From positions 1,247,001 to 1,311,000 of the forward strand of contig CALZFC010000067.1 in assembly GCA_945643635.1 (NCBI GenBank): a DNA stretch of 64,000 nucleotides, written 5' to 3'. The notes under the pieces are model-generated. The model worked only from the letters and a program-made list of their open reading frames with translations, had not been told where the DNA came from and did no database searches. Below are positions 56,505 through 64,000 of this stretch, piece after piece. This DNA comes from Allodiplogaster sudhausi (taxonomy: Eukaryota; Nematoda; Chromadorea; Rhabditida; Diplogasteridae). Numbering within the stretch: the stretch's first letter is position 1; every line of letters starts with the position of its first letter. Made by a program: the position numbers and the translations under genes.

Positions 56505-56584
56505 AACCTGGTGGTTTGCCAGTAAGTCTGTCTATAAAGGGAGAGAGTGAAAAGGAACAGCGGTATCTTTGTTACGATGGTCCA
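56505..56584 (+). promoter_or_regulatory. PSE-like/TATA small-RNA promoter unit R16
   Basis: AACCTGGTGGTTTGCCAGT at 56505, TATAAA at 56533-56538, and CGGT gives a predicted 5' U at 56564 (31 nt). Confidence 0.6.
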
Positions 56585-56747
56585 ATCGTGCAACTATTTT
56601 AACTCCCATTTGCCTCCTACTTCCATGATTTTCCTGACGGATCAGTGTATTTTCCATTCTCTCAATATCCTATGATGCATACGAGTCACTTTTTATCTAT
56701 ACACTTTTTTCTCTTCTTTATCTTTAACTCGTGATCTCCGTATTCCG

Positions 56748-56751
<4 letters not shown>

Positions 56752-56798
<47 letters not shown>

Positions 56799-56800
56799 AC
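56752..56800. repeat. (CT)n tract of unit R16
   Basis: CT tract about 190 nt downstream of the predicted RNA start. Confidence 0.95.
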
Positions 56801-56951
56801 TGTTATGCTTTTGGCTCCGAACAGTACAAAATACTTTATATTCTCTGCCACTATTTTCGTCCTCAGCGTTGCTGCATTAAACACTGGAGGTGCTTTGAAA
56901 GCGTATTTTCATTATCCTTATCATTGATTAGTAATCACATGCTGTCCGCCT

Positions 56952-56987
<36 letters not shown>

Positions 56988-57452
56988 TATTTTAATGGAG
57001 CTGAATTGTAAAAAAAAAAGACTTTAGATGTTCTCTGAATATTTTCTTCAATTTAAGGGGTAACGTTGCTCCATCAAACACTGCCAGCGTTTTTATCATT
57101 GGGCGAGCCATACCATTGATTAGTGATCAGATGCCGTGCTACATTCATTATGTGTCATCAATTCTGATTTCAGAAATAGTTTTCCTAATGAAGGTCACAG
57201 TGCCTCGGCTTCTAGACAGCTCAATTAAAAAGAGCAGTTCGGAGATGGGGGTGTTTCTCGGGGAGCAGCATCTCAGTCATGCTGAATATTGCAATTTAAT
57301 CATTATTTTTTTATTTTTTTATTCTTTCGTTTTAATTCAGTAATTCTAAATATTACTTTTTAATTAGTATTTCATTAACTTTATTTATTCTATCTAATAT
57401 TAAAAGTTATTGAATGCTTTAATCGCGTTGCCAATACCAAGAATATGACTAC

Positions 57453-57534
57453 AACCTGGTGGTTCTACCCAGTAAGTCTGCCTATGAAGGGAGAGGGCGA
57501 AAAGCAACACTAATCTCATGGTGATAAGCGCGCT
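57453..57534 (+). promoter_or_regulatory. PSE-like/TATA small-RNA promoter unit R17
   Basis: AACCTGGTGGTTCTACCCAG at 57453, TATGAA at 57483-57488, and TAAT gives a predicted 5' U at 57514 (31 nt). Confidence 0.57.
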
Positions 57535-58076
57535 ATATTTACTATCTCTTATTTTTTGGATCCCTCTTATCCTTTGAATCAGAATAGGATGAATATATTG
57601 TAATCTGTCAAAAAAAGCATACATACAAATCACTTTTTTTAAAACTTATACTCATTTTTCTCTTATCACTGATCTCATCTCTTCTCGTTCCGCCTTAGTT
57701 CTCCCTCTCTCTCTCCCTCTCCTTATTTTTTTGTGTCTAAATAGCATAAAACACTTTAGATTCTTTTCCTCTAGTTTCAAGGGCCGACAACGTTGTTGCT
57801 TCTGTGCCACATTACGTATTTGCAATTCTGATTACAGCAATAGCCGAAGTAAATGCATGTCACAGTGCCTGGGAAACCTCAACTAAAAAGAGTTTATCGG
57901 AGATGGGGTTTTCTCAGATAGCAGCTTCTCAGTCATGCTGAATATTGCTATTTAAACATTATTTTATTTCTTTTTATTTATTTTTTTATTCAGTGATGCT
58001 AAATATTAATTTTTAATTTAATTTTATTATTTTTATTTATTCTAACTCGCGATGTATACGTAAGAAGAAGACTGAC

Positions 58077-58156
58077 ACCTGGTGGTTCTAGCAGTGAGTC
58101 TGCTTATAAAGGGAGAGATGGAAGAGCAACACCGATCATCGGCCTTGATTGTATCT
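58077..58156 (+). promoter_or_regulatory. PSE-like/TATA small-RNA promoter unit R18
   Basis: ACCTGGTGGTTCTAGCAGT at 58077, TATAAA at 58105-58110, and CGAT gives a predicted 5' U at 58136 (31 nt). The best consensus match of the array. Confidence 0.62.
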
Positions 58157-58184
58157 TTTACTCTTGACCTCTGTATTCCGCATT

Positions 58185-58700
58185 CTCTTTCTCTCTTTCT
58201 CTCTCTCACTCTCTCTCTCTCTCTCTATTTCTCTCTCTATCTCTTACGCGTGCCTCTCTCTCTATTTCGAGCTCTCTCTCTCTCTCTCTTATTCTTTTCT
58301 GAATAGAATAAAAAGACTTAAGATGCTCTACAATTATACAACGTTTCTGCATGTATCAACACTGCAGGTCCTCAGTGAAAGCGTATTTATCATTGGACGA
58401 GACTTATCAACTATTTCTTATCAGAAACTATGCTGGATTCTATGATCGCGTACACAATATTTTCTGCATTATTGACTTGTGTTATTTGTAGCTGTGGCAA
58501 ATAAATGTTAGAAAGTCTCATGTCAGATTCTAGAAATAGCAATTAAAAAGAGCAAGAGCTGTTCGAAGATCGGTTTACAGACGGAACAAATATGAATTTG
58601 TACACGTAATAAACTTTAAAAAAATCGGTGCAAAATTGCTTGATAAACCGGGGAGAGCAGGTAAAATAGCAAGGACGCGAGAAAATGGCAGCTCACTCTT
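58185..58700 (+). repeat. duplicated block, partner at 51039-51680
   Basis: Includes the (CT)n tract 58185-58292 and the same downstream sequence as the partner block. Confidence 0.8.
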
Positions 58701-58944
58701 GACAGATGAAAATTTCGAATTTTTCGAACGTATTCAAGCTCTTGAGCTATCGGTGATGTGGAGTTGTAAAAACATTAAAGCATGGATCTGCAGGGAAAAC
58801 CACCGGCTAGCGGTTCATACCTATGTAATTTTGGAATTGAATCCGAAAATTACTTTTTTAACTGACAACTGTGTCCAGCTTTCGAGAATAAATTGTGCTA
58901 TTTGGTTGTTAAGTTATACGCTCACACGATGAACAGGCTGCCCG

Positions 58945-59180
58945 TGAGTTCATCTTGGCGTTAAACATATATCCAGAACGTTTGAGCGATTTTCTTTCAT
59001 TACATTCTGAGCAATAGTAACGTGAAAGCTGGCGGGTAGAGAATTAGCTACGGTAAGTCAGAGCCGCCCTCCTATTTCACAAGCTGTCTCGAACGAGCGT
59101 CAGGCAACTTTATGAGCGTGCGCATTCAACGTGGTTCTCTAGCGCTACTGTATAATTATTCGCCGGATACTTCCTTTAAG
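58945..59180. mobile_element. MITE copy, left end truncated
   Basis: About 235 bp matching the element at 14164-14446 (GAGCAATAGTAACGTGAAAG, CGGGTAGAGAATTAGCTACG). The right terminus CGGATACTTCCTTTAA is intact and the left terminal repeat is absent. Confidence 0.7.
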
Positions 59181-59615
59181 TCTGAATAGTAAAAAAACAC
59201 TTCAGATGCTATGACATTACTTTACTGTTCTTTCAAGGGCCCACAACGTGTTGTATAGGTATATCAGAAATCTTCGTTGAAAGCGTATTAATCAGTGGGC
59301 AAGTCTTATCATTGATTAGTAGTCAGATTCTGTGCTACATTATGTATCAGCAATTCTGATTTTTGCAATAGCTGAGGTAAGTTTTTTTTATACAATTGAG
59401 AATGAACAGTGACTCGGAAACCGCAATCTAAAAAAAGCTGAGGTGGGTGTGTATCTCGGGAAGCGTCTCACGCAGTCATGCTGAATCTTACTAATTAAAT
59501 GTTATTTTATTTCTTTTATATTCATTTAGTTTTTATTTATATTTATTATATCTCACGATATATTAAAAGAATTAAATGTTTTTATCGCATTGCCAATTCC
59601 AAGAAGATTTCTGCG

Positions 59616-59699
59616 ACCTGGTGGTTTGCCCAGTAAATATGCCTATGTATATAGGGAGAAAGGGGACAGCAACACCGATAGTCGAATTAGTCACCTTGG
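59616..59699 (+). promoter_or_regulatory. PSE-like/TATA small-RNA promoter unit R19
   Basis: ACCTGGTGGTTTGCCCAGT at 59616, TATATA at 59648-59653, and CGAT gives a predicted 5' U at 59679 (31 nt). Confidence 0.58.
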
Positions 59700-60444
59700 A
59701 AATATTTTTAACTATTATCGCTTCTAATCAAATGTTTTTTTCCAGACAGGTGAATGTATTTTATTATCTTTCTCAACCTCCTATGATATATTAGCCACTT
59801 TTTTATACTCATGTATCTCTTATCACTGATTTAATCTCTTCGGTATCTTATGCTCTTGATCTTTCTATTTCGCCTTCTTCCCCCCTCTCCCTCTCTCCCT
59901 CGCTGTCGCTCTCTCTCTCGCGCTCTCTCTCTCTCTTATTCTCTTGTTTCTGAATTGTGTAAAATCAGTATACATACCTAGATGCTCTGCCATTATTTTA
60001 TTCTACTTTCAAGGGCCCACAACGTTGCTGTATCAAACACTCTTCAGTGAAAGTGTATTTATCATTGGGCGAGCCTTATCGTGGATTAGAAATCAGAAAG
60101 AATGCTATATTATGTATCAGCAATTCTGCTTATTGAAATAACTGTATTAAATGAAGGCCATAGTGCTCCGGATTCTAGAAACCTCAATTAAGAAGAGCTC
60201 TTCTGAGATCGACTTAAAAATGGAATAAATATGTATAAGTACACATAACCGAAAAAAACGGGGCAAAAAAAAACCGATAAAAAGGGGGGTGTATCTCGGA
60301 TAGCATATCAGCCATGCTGAATATTACTATTTAATCATTATTTTCCTAACTTCTTGTTCTTGACTTATTGTATCTCATGATATTTTTTAATTGTAGACAA
60401 TTAAATGTTTGCATCGCATTGCCAATTCCAAGAAGATGACTGGA

Positions 60445-60525
60445 ACCTGGTGGTTCTACCCTGTAAGTCTACCTATAATAGGAGAGAGAAGAAATCAACA
60501 CCGATTTTGACAATTTATCTCGACA
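60445..60525 (+). promoter_or_regulatory. PSE-like/TATA small-RNA promoter unit R20
   Basis: ACCTGGTGGTTCTACCCTGT at 60445, TATAAT at 60474-60479, and CGAT gives a predicted 5' U at 60505 (31 nt). Confidence 0.6.
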
Positions 60526-60539
60526 GCCATCCATTCGCC

Positions 60540-60702
60540 CATGTCTCCCTCTCGCGTCCTTTCTCCTTTTTTCTCTCCCCTTTTCTCTCTCTCATTCATT
60601 CTCCCTCTCTCCTTCTCTCTTTCTCTCTCCCTCTCTCCATCTCTCTTTCTCTCTCTCTCTTTCTCTCCCTCTCTCTTTCCCTCTCCCTCTCTCCCTCTCT
60701 TT

Positions 60703-60733
<31 letters not shown>

Positions 60734-60740
60734 ATCCCTC
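60540..60740. repeat. long (CT)n tract
   Basis: About 200 bp of CT/CCCT-rich sequence. Confidence 0.95.
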
Positions 60741-60781
60741 CCTGGCCGGCACTTACAGTTGTATATGTTCTTCTGGCAGCA

Positions 60782-60833
60782 TATAAAAGGAGAGAGCGAA
60801 AAGCAACAACGATTTCGCTGATGTGAGATGGGT
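60782..60833 (+). promoter_or_regulatory. TATA/initiation half-unit R21
   Basis: TATAAA at 60782-60787, then the standard GGAGAGAGCGAAAAGCAACA leader. CGAT gives a T at 60813 (31 nt). The PSE-like box is missing upstream. Confidence 0.4.
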
Positions 60834-61039
60834 TGGCCATAATTATTATCTGCCATTTGGCTCTTCATTCTATGTTTTTTCCTGACAGATAAATATGTTT
60901 TCCTCTCCCTATCTCAACCTCCATCTGAATCACTTTTTATCTTTACTCTTTTCTCTCCTATTACTGATTTAATCTCTTCTGCATCTTTAGCCTAGCATTG
61001 ATTAAATCTCTTTGCATCTTAATCTCAGTAGTCCGCTCT

Positions 61040-61128
61040 GTCTCTCTCTCTCTCTCTCACTCTCTCTCTCTCTCACTCTCTCTCTCTCTTTCTCTCTCTC
61101 TCTTTCTCTCTCTCGCTCTCTCGTTTTT
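61040..61128. repeat. (CT)n tract
   Basis: CT dinucleotide tract of an array unit. Confidence 0.95.
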
Positions 61129-61672
61129 TTTGGGTCTGAATAGTATAAAAATTTTTTTTATTAAACACTGCCTCATTGTCAGTGAGAGAGGAGAGCCTTA
61201 TCATCGTAGATTAGTAATCAGATGATGCGCTACATTATGATTCAGAAATTCAGACTTCTAGATCAGTATAGTAAGTAAATGTCAAATTGAATTCTAAAAA
61301 ATTTCAATAAAAAGAGCTGCTGGGAGATCGGCTAACAAATTGAACAAATATGCATTAGAACACGTAACAAAAAAGAACAGGGCAAGATTGGTAGAAAAAC
61401 CGGGAAATGCAGATAAAATAGCAAGGAAGCGAAAAAATGGTGGGTCACATGGGAAATGAAAATTTGGAATAATTCGAATATGAAAGCGCGCGAATTGCCG
61501 GCTACGACATCTTCCCGTCGGCCGAGATTCTGTGTTTCCTCAAGTTGCCTCCTCCTACTTGGCGGCCGCTCTCTGCACCATCTAATTATTATTTTATTAG
61601 CTTTATTTATTACATCTCTTTAAAAAGGTTTCAATCTTTGTATGGCATTGCCTATACCAAGAAGATGACTGC

Positions 61673-61754
61673 AACCTGGAGGTTCTAAAAGTAAATCTGC
61701 CTATATATTGAGAGAGCGAAAAGCAATAGGTGATGCATACCGCTTTGGTGTCAA
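61673..61754 (+). promoter_or_regulatory. PSE-like/TATA small-RNA promoter unit R22
   Basis: AACCTGGAGGTTCTAAAAGT at 61673, TATATA at 61702-61707, and TGAT gives a predicted 5' U at 61734 (32 nt). Confidence 0.53.
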
Positions 61755-61991
61755 ATAATAACTAGATAGCTTTTCGCTCCTAGATGATCTCTATTTTTTT
61801 TCTCTTATCACTGATTTAGCGCATTTATCATCAGGCGAGAATTTTATCGTAGATTAGTTATCAGATACATATGTAATTCTGACTTCTGTTATAGATGTTG
61901 TAAATAAATGTCAAAATGTCTCGGATCAAAATGTCAAATCAATTATTAGTTGTTATTTCGGTTTAATTTTTGAGTTATTTTATCTGACTGC

Positions 61992-62072
61992 AAGCTGGTG
62001 GTTCTTGCAGTAAGATTGCCTACAAATGGAAAGAGCGAAAATCAGCAGCGATCCCACCTCCTTTAGAATTCG
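61992..62072 (+). promoter_or_regulatory. PSE-like/TATA small-RNA promoter unit R23
   Basis: AAGCTGGTGGTTCTTGCAGT at 61992, TACAAA at 62021-62026, and CGAT gives a predicted 5' U at 62052 (31 nt). Confidence 0.55.
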
Positions 62073-62159
62073 AGGCATTTATTTCCTGATTCTATTTTGC
62101 TTCCTGACTCTCTCTCCCTTTCTCTCTCACTCTCTCTCTTTCTTTGGTCATATCATACT

Positions 62160-62330
62160 TCCCCCTTATCAGTCCATACAGCGAATGGAAGGATATCGGA
62201 GAGACCAGACGCTACAAGTGCTTCTCTGTACAACACAGACGTACTCCTCGATTTCTATGGGGGCCATGACTACAGCTCAACAAAAGGAAGATCACATAAT
62301 CTAGTTCTTGTTATTAGTAGCGAGTTCTGT
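62160..62330 (+). pseudogene. TTR-like C-terminal exon remnant, second copy
   Basis: Reads SERPDATSASLYNTDVLLDF, then YGGHDYSSTKGRSHN (GGHDYS at 62259-62276), nearly the same as 49072-49230 and open in the same frame. Confidence 0.45.
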
Positions 62331-63031
62331 TGTGAACTGGCAGCTGTAACGTATAATATGAATGCTCAATTGTCTACCATCGAATCGACTTGTGTTGAGA
62401 AATTAATGATAAATCAGAATGAAGAGGGAAATTCCCAGAAAGCAAGCCTTTAATTTCATCTAAAGCAGAGGTTCGTTTTCTTCTAAAATGTGAAAATTTT
62501 CCATTTGGCGCGATCAATTCAGCCGAAGTAGTAAAGTGTCGCTTTTCTGTGTGGCTAAACATAGGATGATGACATGAAGTTAGAGCCCTTTACCACCCAT
62601 TTTGCCTCAGAATGTCAACAAATTGCTGTCCTTCCCTGTGGGTGCTTACCTGAAGTTGGTGTAATTAAACCGATATAAAATGGGGTGTATCTCGGGTTGC
62701 ATCTCAGTCATGCTGAATATTACAATTTAATCATTATTTCCTTGTATGTTCTTGATTACTTTATCTCAGTATATATTTTACTCGTAGACTATTAAATGTT
62801 CGTGTCGCGTTGCCAAATTTCACGAATATGACTGCAACTTATTTTGTTCTCTCTCTCTAATCGTTTTTGCCTGAATAGTATAAAAAAACACTCTTGATGC
62901 TCTGCCATTATTTTCATGTACCTTCAAAGTTCCACAACATTGCTGTATCAAACACTCTTCAGTAAAAACGTATTTATCAATAGGCGAGTCTAATCATTGA
63001 TTAGAAATCAGAACAGTTCAAAATAATGTAG

Positions 63032-63110
63032 CTTCAGTTTTTTTAAGGCCAATCGGTGTCGATTTCCGCTATCTGCATCTATATACAGACATACTGTTAG
63101 AACCCCCAGT
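63032..63110 (-). promoter_or_regulatory. PSE-like/TATA small-RNA promoter unit R24 (inverted)
   Basis: Minus strand: ACTGGGGGTTCTAACAGT from 63110, TATATA at 63085-63080, and CGAT gives a predicted 5' U at 63052 (33 nt). Confidence 0.5.
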
Positions 63111-63599
63111 GTGCTGTCGTATTCTTGGTAATGGCAACGCGAAACAAACATTTATAAGGCTACTTTTAGTAAATCGTGAGGTATAATAAGTATATAAATT
63201 AAAACGAAATAAAATAATAATCGAAAATTAAGATTCAGCATCATTGAATAAAAACTAAATAAATACAAACAAAACAGATTACAATTAAATAGTGATATGC
63301 AGCATGACTAATTGTAAAATGCTTCCCGATTCTCCCCCATCTCCGAAGAGCTCTTTTTATGTGAGGTTTCTTGAATCCGAGGCTCTGTGACATTCATTTC
63401 GCACAGCTATTTTAGATCAGTGATAAGAGACAAAATAAGTAAAAATAAAAAGTTGTTACTATGTATCACATGAGGTTGAGAGAGAGGAAAATACACACAT
63501 TCATCTATCACGAAAGAGCGAGGCATACAAGTTCCTTTTTTTATGCTAATCTTTTCTCTTATCACATACATATTTAATCACGATAACTCAATTCTGCAT

Positions 63600-63608
63600 T
63601 ATTTCTCT

Positions 63609-63643
<35 letters not shown>

Positions 63644-63680
63644 GCTCTTCCCCCTCTCTCTCTCTCCCACTCTCTTCTCT
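63600..63680. repeat. (CT)n tract
   Basis: CT dinucleotide tract of the next-to-last unit. Confidence 0.95.
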
Positions 63681-63842
63681 CTTTTTCTATTTCGCTGTCT
63701 ATCTTTTTTGTTCTTTTGGATCTGAATAGTATAAAAAGACTTTAGACGTTATTTTCTTTTGCTTTCAAAGGCCCTCAAAATATATCAAAACTGGTCTTCA
63801 CTAAACATTTGTATCGCATTGCCAAACAAGAATATGACTGCA

Positions 63843-63923
63843 ACCTTGTTGGTTTTACTAGTAAGTCTGCATATGAACGGAGCGAACGAAAAGCATCACC
63901 GATATCCTTACGAAAGATTCCTC
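63843..63923 (+). promoter_or_regulatory. PSE-like/TATA small-RNA promoter unit R25
   Basis: ACCTTGTTGGTTTTACTAGT at 63843, TATGAA at 63872-63877, and CGAT gives a predicted 5' U at 63903 (31 nt). Confidence 0.54.
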
Positions 63924-64000
63924 ATAATTATTATCTCACATTTCATTCTTCTATGCGCTTTCCTGTCAGATGAATGTATTGTTCTCTCTCTCTCAATCTC

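Larger units (their letters stand above)
41741..64000. repeat. degenerate array of about 0.5-1.2 kb units
   Basis: At least 24 units share, in order: GCATTGCCAATACCAAGAA, the ACCTGGTGGTTCT-TATAAA core, a variable stretch, TTTTTTCCTGACAGATGAAT, CTCTTATCACTGATTTAATC, a CT tract, TTTCAAGGGCCCACAACGTT, ATTGATTAGTAATCAGATGC, AAAAAGAGCTGTTCGGAGAT and CTCAGTCATGCTGAATATT. Most units run on the plus strand; inverted ones are near 45.4, 55.1 and 63.1 kb. Unit spacing is irregular because of internal deletions and insertions. Confidence 0.88.

Noticed and set aside
42259..63923. Right-hand units as spliced-leader RNA genes
   Set aside because: The AGTAAGT in the core lies upstream of the TATA box, not in the predicted transcript, and no SL1-like leader or Sm site is visible.

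Overview
This is a eukaryotic window, almost certainly from a nematode. Four transthyretin-like (TTR-like) secreted protein genes, a histone H1 with the winged-helix sequence typical of nematode H1s, short GT-AG introns with TTNCAG-type acceptors, and a CR1/Jockey-type retrotransposon all fit that origin. All coordinates were read by eye from the sequence. No alignment or database search was run.

Layout. 1-3571: a minus-strand non-LTR retrotransposon running off the left edge, with a tandem 17-bp array at its 5' end. 3.6-22 kb: AT-rich, repeat-dense DNA with many (CT)n/(GA)n tracts. It holds two small minus-strand genes: a two-transmembrane coiled-coil protein at 9.5-10.9 kb and a 55-residue secreted peptide at 18.9-19.3 kb. 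It also holds MITE-like and LTR-like insertions. 22.2-31.7 kb: the conserved housekeeping stretch, with tRNA-Arg(ACG), enolase-phosphatase E1 in eight exons, and histone H1 in three exons. 32.9-41.7 kb: a large inverted repeat with arms of about 3.9 kb and a spacer of about 1 kb. Each arm carries a divergent pair of TTR-like genes; the outer gene of each pair is intact and the inner one is broken. 41.7-64 kb: a degenerate array of roughly 0.5-1.2 kb units, with TTR gene fragments, a GC-rich membrane-segment module, a hAT-type MITE and other insertions mixed in.

The most interesting signal is shared by the two repeat-rich flanks. About forty short promoter-like units, in at least three sequence families and on both strands, share one grammar. 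A GGTGGTT-type element (proximal-sequence-element-like) is followed 25-27 nt later by a TATA box. A Y-R-N-T tetranucleotide then places a T 30-33 nt beyond the start of the TATA. In the 42-64 kb units the sequence is conserved up to that T, diverges completely for about 25-40 nt, and is conserved again. In the left-hand families it diverges at the same point. This is the architecture expected of individually promoted small RNAs, such as nematode 21U/piRNA-type genes driven by an snRNA-like (SNAPc) promoter. I propose the window is a piRNA-like gene cluster whose protein genes sit in a promoter-poor central island. The grammar is directly visible; the small-RNA identity is inference and needs small-RNA or capped-RNA data.
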